DNA of 64,000 bases, from NCBI GenBank assembly GCA_020636075.1, contig JACJYO010000015.1:3201-67200 (forward strand), given 5' to 3'. Shown here piece by piece: positions 33,736 through 43,033 of this stretch (its first letter is position 1; each line of letters begins with the position of its first letter). Source of the DNA: Lewinellaceae bacterium (GTDB taxonomy: Bacteria > Bacteroidota > Bacteroidia > Chitinophagales > Saprospiraceae). The translations under genes and the position numbers were made by a program. The notes under the pieces are model-generated. The model had not been told where the DNA came from, did not search any database, and saw nothing but the letters and a program-made list of their open reading frames with translations.

Positions 33736-34258
33736 GCCAAAATTACCGGGAATACCGGAAGCTTAAAGGTGAATGATCTCGATGACAATCGCTTCCGGGC
33801 GCCGGTGGTCACACGGTATTGCGGCTATGCTTCGCTGGGTAAATCGATTATTCATGAACAGGCGGGTTTAGGTTAGCAGTGCAAGTAACAGGTACAAAAT
33901 TCGCTGCTGCCAGAGTTCGACACAACGACAATTCAAACCACTTTTTTCACGTGGATTGTTCCCGCCAAAATAGTGCAGCGTTTTCGTTTTCAGCAACTTA
34001 CGCCAATTTACATGGCCATCTTTGCTCCCGATTTTTCCCGACGACTGCCGTTTTTCAACCAAAAACAGTATGTTTACCTGTAGAAGTGCATACCGCGCAG
34101 CCTGCCCTCCAGGCACGTTGCCCCGTTCCATCCTGAAGCAACACCGGCGGTTTGTACAGCGCACAGTTTTTCAGCCACATTCAGGAATACCTGCCTGTTC
34201 CCGGCAGCAATGAGGCTATCGCATATGTCCTGGTTCGCTCCGTAACATCAGAATTTTC

Positions 34259-34317
34259 ACCACGGAGACACAGAGGACACAGAGATTAGTTCTACGTGCC
34301 CTCTGTGTCTCCGTGGT
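34259..34317. repeat. Inverted repeat of the ACCACGGAGACACAGAGG family
   Basis: ACCACGGAGACACAGAGG (34259-34276) is the exact complement of 34300-34317, with a 23-base loop. Single degraded arms of the same family lie just after the cyclase gene (about 7455-7478) and at about 45833-45857. It sits about 75 bases upstream of the helical-repeat gene start. Confidence 0.85.
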
Positions 34318-34393
34318 AAATAAAATAATCTACGGCGGCCATTTCTACGTTTCCGGACCTCTGAGACAGCCTCCTTGTTCAAACTGTGCAACC

Positions 34394-35902
34394 ATGATCA
34401 AGGAACTCAACGACCTCCTCCATTTTGTCAAAACCAGCGTTTGGCGCGACGAACAACTGCTCACTTTTTTTGCCAATACCGATCCCGAACTACTGCATTT
34501 GTACCAAACCGTCTGGAAAAACAACCTTGCCAGCGACGCCGAAGCCGCACGAACCGCCGACCTGGGACTGACGACCTATAAAAAACAAGCCCGCAGCCTC
34601 CGGAAAGTCCTCCGTCAGATGAGTATCTTTTTTGATGAGGAAAAAGCGAAGGTCGATGCCACAGTCAAAAACTACGTGGAAGGCACCCTCGAACTGGCCC
34701 TGATGAACCTCCTGCACATGCGCGGATACCGCCATGCACCGCTGGGCATTGCCAAACGCCTGTATCGCCGAGGCATCGACTACGACGTGCCGGGATTCGC
34801 CGCCGAAGCCCTACGCGTGTTGAAAGAATCGGTGATCAGTGTGGGTGGAAGTGCCCGGCAGTTCGACGCGTACTCCGCTGAATACTGGACCTGCCGGGCC
34901 TACGCCGAAGCCGAAGAGCGCGCCGCCGACTGTTTCCAACGACTCAAATTGCCGCACCTGCAACACAAGGCACCCCAGGGCGATTTTCAAGCGCAAACCC
35001 GGCAATGTCTGCAAGCGCTCGAACCCTTCAAAGGCAAAACGCCCTCCTACCTCTTTCACGTCTACTTTTACATCATCCGGGGAAACTACCTGCTCGAAAC
35101 CGCCAACTTCAACGCCGCCCTGGACAACTTCAACGAGGCGATCCGGTATTTCCAAAGCAAACGCTACCCGGTCGGGAATTCCCTGGCCATGTTTTATTAC
35201 GCCAAAGTGCCGGCCTGCATCGGGCTGCGGCAATACGCCGAGGGCGAACAAGCCGTGCTGGCCAGCCTCGACCATGCGCCCAACGGTTCGCACAACTTTT
35301 TCAATGCCAATGAAATGTATTTCTACCTGGCCATGCACGCGGGCAAGTATGCCCAGGCGCTCGAACTCTACCAAACCACCACCCGGCACCGCCGCTTTTC
35401 CAACCTGCGACCGCCCCAGCGTGAAACCTGGCACATCCTCGGCGCCTACCTCTTCATCCTGTACCAACTCAAGGGCTGGACGCCGCCCGAAAACAGCCTG
35501 CCGGTCTTCCGCAGTTTTCGCTTTAACAATGAAACCCCGGTGTACGGCCAGGACAAAACGGGCATGAACGTGGCCATCCAGATCGCTTTCACCCTGCTGC
35601 TCCTGCTCGAAGGCCGGAAAGGCGACGTGCTGGAACGCATCGAAGCGCTCGAGAAGTACCGCAGCCGCTACCTGCACCACCCCGGCGCCGGCCGCTCCAA
35701 CTTGTTTATCCGGATACTGCTGCAACTACCCAAAAGCAACTTTCAGACGCCGGTGTTCCGACAAAAAATAGAGCCGCTCCTGCAGGAACTCTCCGCCGCA
35801 CCGCACCGGCCGGCCAACCAGCAATACGAACTGGAAATCATTCCCTATGAAACGCTGACGGGGTTGTTGCTGGAGTTTTTGGTGCGGAGGAAGGGTGATT
35901 AG
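34394..35902 (+). CDS. Helical-repeat (TPR-like) protein of unknown function
   Basis: From 34394 (MIKELNDLLHFVKTSVWRDE) the protein has 502 residues; the frame is open from 34313 through repeat-derived sequence, so the later start is chosen. It is helical throughout with no signal peptide. TPR-like pairs include LLETANFNAALDNFNEAIRY, CIGLRQYAEGEQAVLASL and FYLAMHAGKYAQALELYQTT. The head (residues 1-110) is a different helical region containing TTYKKQARSLRKVLRQM. Size and overall plan match the protein at 28540-29976, and both belong to a lineage-specific type with no named role. Scaffolding or regulation is plausible. It converges on the 1542-residue protein across a 33-bp palindrome. Confidence 0.75.
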   Translation: MIKELNDLLHFVKTSVWRDEQLLTFFANTDPELLHLYQTVWKNNLASDAEAARTADLGLTTYKKQARSLRKVLRQMSIFFDEEKAKVDATVKNYVEGTLELALMNLLHMRGYRHAPLGIAKRLYRRGIDYDVPGFAAEALRVLKESVISVGGSARQFDAYSAEYWTCRAYAEAEERAADCFQRLKLPHLQHKAPQGDFQAQTRQCLQALEPFKGKTPSYLFHVYFYIIRGNYLLETANFNAALDNFNEAIRYFQSKRYPVGNSLAMFYYAKVPACIGLRQYAEGEQAVLASLDHAPNGSHNFFNANEMYFYLAMHAGKYAQALELYQTTTRHRRFSNLRPPQRETWHILGAYLFILYQLKGWTPPENSLPVFRSFRFNNETPVYGQDKTGMNVAIQIAFTLLLLLEGRKGDVLERIEALEKYRSRYLHHPGAGRSNLFIRILLQLPKSNFQTPVFRQKIEPLLQELSAAPHRPANQQYELEIIPYETLTGLLLEFLVRRKGD

Positions 35903-35914
35903 GGTTTGGTTACG

Positions 35915-35947
35915 AACGTCGGCAGGGTTTGAAACCCTGCCGACGTT
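35915..35947. terminator. 33-bp palindrome between convergent genes
   Basis: AACGTCGGCAGGGTTT, one G, then the exact complement. It lies 12 bases after one stop and 22 bases before the convergent stop, so it may act as a bidirectional terminator. An identical copy is at 41100-41132. Confidence 0.6.
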
Positions 35948-35969
35948 GTTATTTTCCCCTACCCCCCTC

Positions 35970-38900
35970 CTAAATAAACTTCAACTCCCGAAACAACTCA
36001 TCCTTCCGGTCTTCCACCCAGTCAATAACCACTTGCTTGAAATCCGCCAGATTTTTAGGCGTCACGCTAATCGTAAATTCTTTCTTCACCACCACGGGCT
36101 TCTTGATATCCAGCACCACCCTGCCGTGGAAGCCGCCGATGCCGATGGATGCGTACAAGGTGACATCCATTTGCACGGAGAAGGTCTTCGTCACCCACTC
36201 GATGACTTCTTGCAGAATGTCGTCGATCACTTTGCTTACTTTGGTTTGAACCTCCAGTTCTATCGAAGTGTCGATATGGATTTGCAAGGAGCCCTCGATG
36301 GTAAATGAAGGGGCCGACACCACAGTTGCAAACCGCACCGTTTGCCCCAGGAAGGTCCCTTGCAGCCAAACCCCTTTGTCGGAAATGCCACCACCGGCGC
36401 CGCTGATGATCTGCACGCCGCCTACCTCGATATGCCCGTTGGAACAGGAAAGTTCAAAACCTGTACTGTTCAGCACACCTTTGACCGCGCCGCCTACATG
36501 GGCGATGGTATTCGCTTCCGGGTACAGGTTGAGCTCGGCAGTCACCGCAATACCTTGTTCCGATATCGAGATGGAGCCATGCACAATGGGTGATTCCACC
36601 AGTTTAAACAGGATCTCGCCACTGAGCCCAAAATGCAGGTTCAAGGGATCGATCTCGATACTGCCGCGCATATCCATCCCGATGATATTGGAAATAGCGC
36701 CGCGCAACCGCAGGCCCGTCCCGAAACCGCGTTCGAACGTGCCCAGCATGGCGAATTGGCTTTCCAGCGACGCCAGGCCGATTTGCGTTTTCCCCCGCAG
36801 CATCACGATCATACCCTGCATACCCGGCGTGATCTTCGGCAAAACGGACAACAGTTCGCCGCGCTCCTGTGGCGAAATAGGCAGTTTGCTTTCCGGGATC
36901 GTCGGGAATTCTTCGGGCGTACTCACCACCCAGCCGCCGCTCAGTTCCAGGTCCAGGTTGATGAATTTGGTTTTGAACGCTTTGTTCTGAATGCGGAACT
37001 CCGGCGGGAAAACATACACGAACTCGTGGATGATGCTGAACGTTTTCAGGAAGTTCAGCAGGTGCGCCACATTTTCATACAAACTGATAGTCACAATATC
37101 CTGCGTGCTTCCAATGTCCTTGCCGCCCAGGTATTTCGGCAGGGTGAGATAATTGGCCCCGATGGTGTACGACAAATCGGTACCCTTGGGATCTTTATAC
37201 GGGTCCAGCAGTACGCCACCCACTGTGAAAAACGCGATAAAGTCGTTCAGCACTTCGGCCAGAAAAGCCAGGTTGAGGCTGGGGCGCGGGAACCTGAATT
37301 CCGACCCCAAATTTGCGCCCTCCACACCCGCATAGTCGAAACGCAGGCGATCGTAAAATACCGGAATGGGAATGGGCAACGCCGTCTGGTAGGGAATAAT
37401 GCTGAACAACTCGCCCAATTCGATGGTTTGCCGCAGTTCCTTCGCCTTCGGCAAAAAATCCAGGTTGATCTTGTCCAACACGGAATTGCCTTTCCCGAGT
37501 ACCACCGAAGCTGCCAGCGTTACGGGGTCGTATTTGTCGATGGTGGCGTCTACGGAAAGTCCGATTAACTGGCCGTTCAGCATTTCGTGAAACGAAATAC
37601 TGCGCAACTCTACCAGGTTCAGCGCCGGTATAGGCACAGGTGTTCCTGCGCCCACAGCGATGTACTTGATGCCGGGCGAACTTGCCAGTTTGAAACCCAT
37701 TGTTCCCGTTCCGCCAAATTCGGCTTCGAACGCCAGGGTATCCGGCATGTTGAACCGCATAAACTGGCGGAACCGGTCGGGCGTTTCATTGAAGTAGGAA
37801 GCGACGACTCCCAGGGCGTCCAGCATCGGTTGGGGCAGGCGATTGTGGAAAAATGCATTCAGCTTGCCCGGGTCCAGGTTGTCGTTGTTGTCCAGCAGGT
37901 CAAAACTCATGAGCGGAATGGCGTCCGGGATCAGGTCGGCCACGCCATCCAGCTTGATCGAGCGGAACAGGTTTTGGAGTAAATCCAGCGGCAGTTGCAA
38001 TTCCCGGGTAATCTCGAAACCACCGGAAGCCGCAAACACCTGCCGCGCCGGATCGTATTGAAACACCGGCAATTGCACGCGTCCGGCGCCAATTTCGCCC
38101 ATGTCTATATTCCAGTAGGTTTTGCCGTTGACCTCCTCGGTTTCCACGCCTCTGAGCGGGCTGTTGAGCAGTTGCACAAAAGCGCCGTCGGGGCCGCCGC
38201 GCAGTTCCAGGTTGACGGTGGTCTCGTCCGGATGTTTCGGATCAAACGTCCGGAACAGCTCCAGGCGCGGCTTTCCGTTTTTTGTGCCAAACACATTGTT
38301 CACCTCGGAAGGAATGCCCAAAGCGATTCGCGCCGAAAGCCAAATATCCTTTTCCACCAACACAGACAATTTTGGAATACCGACCGCCAGCACACCCAGC
38401 TGCACGCTTTTTCCGGGAAGCGGGATTTCGGGTAGTTTGTGCGAGTACAATTTCAGGAAAGGACTGGCTGCCAGTTCCACCTTGCCGGTGCTGCTGATGG
38501 TGAAGACCATGTCGTAGCGCTCGGCAATGATGGGCCGTATCGTTGAAGGGATGTGCCGGAATTCCACCGTGATGTTGTTGGAACTGTTCCAAATCCCTTG
38601 GGTATCACGGGTCAAGGAAAGGATGGGCAAGGCCAGCACGATCTGCGGTTTATCCACGTCAGCAGATGGCAGGGGAATATCCAGGGCGATTTTACTGGAA
38701 TTTTCATCCGGGATAAAATCCAGGCTGAGGCTGCTTTTTTCTTTGGTAAACTGCAAAAATCCGCCGAGTTCGGGCAGGTTCGGAAGTTGCAATCCCCCTT
38801 TCAGGCCGTAGCGCCAATCCGAGGGAGCACCAGGTCCGGCGCCGGCAAATTCGAACATAGCAAACTCGGCATTCAGCTGCCCGACTTCGCCAAACGTAAA

Positions 38901-40598
38901 GCCCGCCGACACCCCGAAATCGATGTAGAGATACGGACCGCTAAGCCCGAAAATCAGGTTGCCGTGGTCCACTTCAAACTCGACGTATTTGTTATTGACT
39001 TCAATGCCGTACTTCAAAATCTGGTCGAACAGGAATTTTAGTCCCAGCGGTTTCGCCAATTGAAAACTTCCGGAAAACAGCCAGCCCCGATCGTCCGAGG
39101 GTGATTGCGCCAGCACCTCCGCCTCGATGCCGAGCAGCGATGCCCGGGTGCCAAACTCGAGTGCCATGACGCCGCTTTCGCGTTTGAAATGCAGGTGCAG
39201 GTCTTGCAGGGAAAAATCGACCCCACCGATGCCGTGTTTGGAAGAAACTTCAGCGCCAAACAAGGCCGACAGATCGCCGCTTTTCGGACTTATGCTCAGC
39301 TCCAGCGTGGTCATGTCTACCTGTGGAATGCCCTTCGGCCAGGGCAGGCCGAGTGGCTCGACAACTTCGCGCAACACCGCCGACACAGGGATTTTTTCGC
39401 CTTCGGCTAAATGACCGGTCATGGTGAAATCCGGGGCCGAGCCGGTAAGTTCAATATCCACATCCAGCGCACGCATCACACCGGACAGCACCGCTTCAAA
39501 AGCCCGGCGAGCAGCGTCGAATGGCGCCGACAAGTCGATCCGCAGGATCAATCCCGACAGCACCGCCAGCGAAGCCCCCATGGTCAGTACAGTCGTACCT
39601 ATGGTGATCACGATCATCGCCAACGCGATAGCTAATGACGCCGGATTGAGGTCAATCTGGAACGTTTGCAGACCGATATCATTCATTTTCCGGACCGGTT
39701 CGGGCAGCTGGGTATCCAGTTCCGGTATTTGCAACAGGCTACCCAGGGCAGCAAAGCCATTGAGCCGGATATCCCGCTGGTACAAGTGCAGACTTAGGAC
39801 TTCGTCGGCCTCCGGGACGCGCCCGATGAGCAGCACGGTTTGGCCACCCAGGTCCAACTCCAGGGAAACGCCCAGGGAAGCCTTTGGCGCTGTGTCTTCC
39901 GGATCAGGCGTGTGGGAAGACACGTGGGCACGCAGGTTCAGGCCTTTGTTGCCAAATTGCAAGGCAACCTCGGCGTCGCAGTTCAGGAAAAAACAGGGGC
40001 TGTCTCCCTGGTAAAAAAACGAGCCGCTGAACGTTCGCTTCGCAACCTTAAAAATCTGGGCAAATGCATTTCCGGCCTTTTTTGCCGGGTCGAGCTCGAG
40101 CGAAAGCTGCGGCATGCCGGCAGGCAATTGCACGCCAGGCCTGGAGTATGTGTAGGGGTCAGGTGCTGCGCCAAAACCCGATCCGTCACCCGCGGGGTCG
40201 TAGTCAACAGTGGAAAAGCGGATTTGCCCGCCGTTCGAGGCCAGCGCACTGAGCAAGGTGCTCGACGCCACACCCAGCAAGCGGGACAATTCGACCGTAT
40301 CGGCATCCAGGGTCAGTTGCATGGTCACATCTACCCGGCCGAAAGCATCGATTTGCAGACTGCCCTGCACCGGACATTCCGATTCGCCGCCAGGCAAATT
40401 GGTAAACCCGGTGAAGGTAGCGCGGTCGGCTTGCGCGGCGCCGGCACGCATCCGGTGCACGCCGAAGGCGCGGCCGCCCCAATATTGGTCAAGCCAGGCG
40501 CCCCATTTGTCGCCATAGTTTTGCCGGTCGAGCACGAGGGTACCGCCGACGACTTCGAGTTGTTTCTGAAGTGTTGGAATAGAGAGATTGTTTTGCAT
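35970..40598 (-). CDS. Giant beta-rich protein of unknown function, no signal peptide
   Basis: The 1542-residue protein begins MQNNLSIPTLQKQLEV with no signal peptide and has no T9SS sorting domain. One hydrophobic stretch near residues 315-350 (SLAIALAMIVITIGTTVLTM) could be a membrane segment. The remainder is built from alternating amphipathic strands (LHFKRESGVMALEFGTRASL, GLKGGLQLPNLPELGGFLQF, LHFGLSGEILFKLVESP, GRVVLDIKKPVVVKKEF). This pattern is like lipid-transfer or AsmA-type beta grooves. It also resembles the large uncharacterised proteins annotated with DUF6603, but that link is tentative. The end is a charged helix (FKQVVIDWVEDRKDELFREL). Its promoter region contains a nested 187-bp foldback. 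No partner gene is obvious. Function unknown. Confidence 0.8.
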   Translation of the reverse strand: MQNNLSIPTLQKQLEVVGGTLVLDRQNYGDKWGAWLDQYWGGRAFGVHRMRAGAAQADRATFTGFTNLPGGESECPVQGSLQIDAFGRVDVTMQLTLDADTVELSRLLGVASSTLLSALASNGGQIRFSTVDYDPAGDGSGFGAAPDPYTYSRPGVQLPAGMPQLSLELDPAKKAGNAFAQIFKVAKRTFSGSFFYQGDSPCFFLNCDAEVALQFGNKGLNLRAHVSSHTPDPEDTAPKASLGVSLELDLGGQTVLLIGRVPEADEVLSLHLYQRDIRLNGFAALGSLLQIPELDTQLPEPVRKMNDIGLQTFQIDLNPASLAIALAMIVITIGTTVLTMGASLAVLSGLILRIDLSAPFDAARRAFEAVLSGVMRALDVDIELTGSAPDFTMTGHLAEGEKIPVSAVLREVVEPLGLPWPKGIPQVDMTTLELSISPKSGDLSALFGAEVSSKHGIGGVDFSLQDLHLHFKRESGVMALEFGTRASLLGIEAEVLAQSPSDDRGWLFSGSFQLAKPLGLKFLFDQILKYGIEVNNKYVEFEVDHGNLIFGLSGPYLYIDFGVSAGFTFGEVGQLNAEFAMFEFAGAGPGAPSDWRYGLKGGLQLPNLPELGGFLQFTKEKSSLSLDFIPDENSSKIALDIPLPSADVDKPQIVLALPILSLTRDTQGIWNSSNNITVEFRHIPSTIRPIIAERYDMVFTISSTGKVELAASPFLKLYSHKLPEIPLPGKSVQLGVLAVGIPKLSVLVEKDIWLSARIALGIPSEVNNVFGTKNGKPRLELFRTFDPKHPDETTVNLELRGGPDGAFVQLLNSPLRGVETEEVNGKTYWNIDMGEIGAGRVQLPVFQYDPARQVFAASGGFEITRELQLPLDLLQNLFRSIKLDGVADLIPDAIPLMSFDLLDNNDNLDPGKLNAFFHNRLPQPMLDALGVVASYFNETPDRFRQFMRFNMPDTLAFEAEFGGTGTMGFKLASSPGIKYIAVGAGTPVPIPALNLVELRSISFHEMLNGQLIGLSVDATIDKYDPVTLAASVVLGKGNSVLDKINLDFLPKAKELRQTIELGELFSIIPYQTALPIPIPVFYDRLRFDYAGVEGANLGSEFRFPRPSLNLAFLAEVLNDFIAFFTVGGVLLDPYKDPKGTDLSYTIGANYLTLPKYLGGKDIGSTQDIVTISLYENVAHLLNFLKTFSIIHEFVYVFPPEFRIQNKAFKTKFINLDLELSGGWVVSTPEEFPTIPESKLPISPQERGELLSVLPKITPGMQGMIVMLRGKTQIGLASLESQFAMLGTFERGFGTGLRLRGAISNIIGMDMRGSIEIDPLNLHFGLSGEILFKLVESPIVHGSISISEQGIAVTAELNLYPEANTIAHVGGAVKGVLNSTGFELSCSNGHIEVGGVQIISGAGGGISDKGVWLQGTFLGQTVRFATVVSAPSFTIEGSLQIHIDTSIELEVQTKVSKVIDDILQEVIEWVTKTFSVQMDVTLYASIGIGGFHGRVVLDIKKPVVVKKEFTISVTPKNLADFKQVVIDWVEDRKDELFRELKFI

Positions 40599-40723
40599 CG
40601 GTATTTTGTTTAGAACTGACAGGATTGGATTCCTAAGTCGGCATTGTCAAATAGAAGGGAGCAGCAGGTGGTGGTTCCGGGATTTATGGTTTCAAATAAA
40701 TACCCGATAATGTATTGTTAGTT

Positions 40724-40910
40724 CAGATGTCTCTCTTCGGTCGACATGACAGTCGTTTATTTTTAAACTAAATCTTACCGGATTTCTCGCTACGCTCGAA
40801 ATTGCGGCAGGGCGCAGGTAAAATTTCGAGCGTAGCGAGAAATCTGATTGAAACTAATCTTGTCATTTCAACTTGTCATGTCGATCCGCCGAAGGCGAGA
40901 GAGACATCTG
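40724..40910. repeat. 187-bp nested foldback
   Basis: Outer arms at 40724-40751 and 40874-40910 pair with small bulges (CAGATGTCTCTC with GAGAGACATCTG, TCGACATGACA with TGTCATGTCGA). Inside, 23-bp perfect arms at 40781-40803 and 40822-40844 enclose an 18-base loop. The transcript would fold into a long rod. It lies about 125 bases upstream of the start of the 1542-residue protein. Confidence 0.8.
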
Positions 40911-41099
40911 GATTCGATTATTATCGGTTTATAAAGTGAAACGCTGTGTCCCGGAAACTTTGGGTTTGCAAATTATCGTATTCTTTAAAAATGCCAAGCC
41001 ATTCGGATACTGCATCCGGCAGTCTTTGCTCTTTTTGCTGAAAATTCAGGGGGTATGTCGTGCAGGTGGCAGGAATGGAACGCAACTGGGCTGAAACGC

Positions 41100-41132
41100 A
41101 ACGTCGGCAGGGTTTGAAACCCTGCCGACGTT
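41100..41132. repeat. Second copy of the AACGTCGGCAGGGTTT palindrome
   Basis: Identical over all 33 bases to the copy at 35915-35947, with the same one-base G loop. It is followed after 15 bases by the GCGAACC-family hairpin that borders the M48 gene's stop. Confidence 0.9.
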
Positions 41133-41147
41133 AACTATTACTTTTTT

Positions 41148-41166
41148 CGCGAACCAGCGGTTCGCG
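41148..41166. repeat. REP-like hairpin abutting the M48 gene stop
   Basis: CGCGAACC-AGC-GGTTCGCG lies directly after the TAA stop (41167-41169) of the minus-strand M48 gene. The stop itself belongs to the conserved TTAC flank of this repeat family. Confidence 0.88.
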
Positions 41167-42768
41167 TTACTTGGCCCGCGCCCGGCATTCCAGCGCCTGC
41201 GCATTGTCCGGGTTCTCAGCCAGCACCTTGTCCAGCCAGGGCAACCCCTCATCAGGCAAGCCGCTATCGATGAGCAGGCAACCGATCCGTATGGATGCAC
41301 TGATTACCATAGACGTATTCTCAAACACCAGATCGAAGTCTTGCTTGGCTTCGGCTTTTTGCCCGAGCACCGATTTGGATACCCCGCGGAACAGGTAGCC
41401 GTCAGAGGCATCGGGGTAGCGCCGCACCACCTCGTCGAAGTCGGCAATGGCTTTGCGGTGTTTGCCCAGAGCCTGGTAGCACTGGCCGCGGTTGATGAAG
41501 CCGGTAAACTGTTCAGGCGCCAGGGTTTGGGCCTGGTTGTAGCCGGCCACCGCTTCGGCGTAGTGCCCGCCAAACTGGCAGGCGGCAGCCCGCAGATTAG
41601 CCGCATGAAAATACTTGGGGTCGATCGCCAGGGCTTTGTCAAAGTCGGCGATGGCCTTGTCGTATTCACCGAAACCGTACAAGATGTTGCCGTGCCAGTA
41701 ATGCGCTTCGGCAAGTTTGGGGTCGAGTGCAACGGCCTGCTCCAGGTCTTTGAGGGCGGCTTCACCGTCGTCGCGCATAGTCACCCAGGCGCGGAGCATG
41801 AAGGCCTCGGGGTTTTTCCGGTCAAGGCGGATAGCCCGGTTGTAATCGTCGAGGGCTTTGTCGGGTTCACCGAGCCCCGAGTAGGCATACCCGCGTTCAA
41901 GGTAGGCTTCGGGGTCTTTGGGCCGCATTTGGAGGTACACGGTGTAGTCGTCCACGGCGCCGGCATAGTCTGTCCGGTAGGCGTAGGCTTCGTGGTTTTC
42001 CATGTCCACCTTGCGTTTGCCGCGTTCGAGGTAGGCGTCGGCGTAGTCTTCTTTCAGGTCAATGGCCTGGTCGAGCAAATCGATGGCTTTGAGCGGGTCG
42101 GTTTCGGCCTGGGACTGTTTGAACAGTTTTTTTTCTTCCGAGTCAGCGGCCGCGGCGCCGGTTGACATTTCCGCATCGGCAGCCAGTTCCGCGGCTTGTT
42201 TCCAGCCAACTGCCACCGCTTCGAGGCGGGCGCGCTTGCCCGGGTGGGTACTGCTTTCCCCCTCCAGCGAAAAGGTGTTGATACCCGCCTGTGCCTCCTC
42301 CAGAGTGGCGCCCATGCGGTACAGCATGCCTCCGGAGAAGCGGTCGGCCTCCAGTTCGTAACGTTTGCGGATGCGGGGGTCGGTTTCAGTCAGGTCGTGG
42401 TTGCTCAGGTGATGTCCCACTTCGTGGGCGAGCACGCTGTAGGCCGCCCATTGGGTGTTTGCTTCTTTTTTAAAATTTTCGAGAAAGGCCGTGCTGTACA
42501 AAATGTAGCGCTGGCCATCCGCAGTGGTTGCCACGGCATTGGCACAATCGGCCGCGCGCACGACGAAATTTTGCGGCAGCACATTCACCCGCATGATACG
42601 CTCCACGATCTGCAAGGCCTCGGCGGAAGCGTCATAGGTGTACAATTCCTTGGCAGGATTGGCAGCTGCATAATTACAGCCTGCCGACAAAGGCATCAAT
42701 TCCTGAGCCATGGAGGAAGTCAAAAACAGCCCCCAAACGGCCAGGCAGCACGTAATTTTCATTGGCAT
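41167..42768 (-). CDS. M48-family metalloprotease with TPR repeats, exported
   Basis: The 533-residue protein has a signal peptide (MKITCCLAVWGLFLTSSMAQ). The protease domain carries H115-E116-V-G-H119 (LAHEVGHHLSNHDL) and the third zinc ligand E140 in ELEADRFSGGML, so the gluzincin M48 site is complete. From about residue 215 to the end there are eight or so TPR units (YADAYLERGKRKVDMENHEA, EAYLERGYAYSGLGEPDKAL, AEAHYWHGNILYGFGEYDKA and similar). Proteins of this design, like BepA, act in periplasmic or outer-membrane protein quality control. The TPR part would bind clients or the assembly machinery. The stop codon belongs to a REP-like hairpin. It is divergent from the T9SS gene at 43034 across a foldback element. 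Confidence 0.9.
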   Translation of the reverse strand: MPMKITCCLAVWGLFLTSSMAQELMPLSAGCNYAAANPAKELYTYDASAEALQIVERIMRVNVLPQNFVVRAADCANAVATTADGQRYILYSTAFLENFKKEANTQWAAYSVLAHEVGHHLSNHDLTETDPRIRKRYELEADRFSGGMLYRMGATLEEAQAGINTFSLEGESSTHPGKRARLEAVAVGWKQAAELAADAEMSTGAAAADSEEKKLFKQSQAETDPLKAIDLLDQAIDLKEDYADAYLERGKRKVDMENHEAYAYRTDYAGAVDDYTVYLQMRPKDPEAYLERGYAYSGLGEPDKALDDYNRAIRLDRKNPEAFMLRAWVTMRDDGEAALKDLEQAVALDPKLAEAHYWHGNILYGFGEYDKAIADFDKALAIDPKYFHAANLRAAACQFGGHYAEAVAGYNQAQTLAPEQFTGFINRGQCYQALGKHRKAIADFDEVVRRYPDASDGYLFRGVSKSVLGQKAEAKQDFDLVFENTSMVISASIRIGCLLIDSGLPDEGLPWLDKVLAENPDNAQALECRARAK

Positions 42769-42820
42769 GGTTTGTTTTTTTTAGGATAAACGACGGAACA
42801 ACGCGGGAAGGTATGGTTGC

Positions 42821-42971
42821 GATTTACGATTTGAGATTTACGAATTTCGATTGGTTCACCATTTCGGGATTGGATAGATGGTTGCCTACCATAGGCATTT
42901 GAATAAATTGAACACAACCCCTCCTCGAAAAGGTGAACCAATCGTAATTCGTAAATCGTAATTCGTAAATC
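42821..42971. repeat. 151-bp foldback with 40-base arms
   Basis: The segment 42821-42860 matches the complement of 42932-42971 over 40 bases with roughly five mismatches. The arms contain internal repeats of GATTTACGA and end in GATTGGTTCACC. It fills the divergent promoter region between the M48 and T9SS genes, so it must overlap or displace their control sequences. Confidence 0.8.
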
Positions 42972-43033
42972 TACTGCAACCTCAGAAATCCACCCCGCGT
43001 CTATCGCCCACATACGTCTAAAATTTATCTACT

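Larger units (their letters stand above)
33091..34393. other. 1.3-kb gene-poor region with decayed repeats
   Basis: No open frame here has convincing coding character; candidates at 33091-33381, 33604-33876 and 33868-34164 (minus) look random. Degraded repeats occupy 33500-33635, with TTCGCC-GAA-GGCGAA and TTCGCC-TTT-GGCGAA hairpins between ACACGGAT boxes. A minus-strand terminator-like hairpin is at 33699-33735. A piece of the CAAACCACTTT repeat lies near 33936 and a foldback at 34259-34317. This looks like an insertion hot spot or the remains of a lost gene. Confidence 0.55.
40599..41166. other. Gene-free stretch with three repeat structures
   Basis: This 568-base gap upstream of the 1542-residue protein holds the nested foldback 40724-40910, the 33-bp palindrome 41100-41132 and the REP-like hairpin 41148-41166. 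Small frames here (for example 40873-41094) consist of repeat sequence and are not credible genes. Confidence 0.6.
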
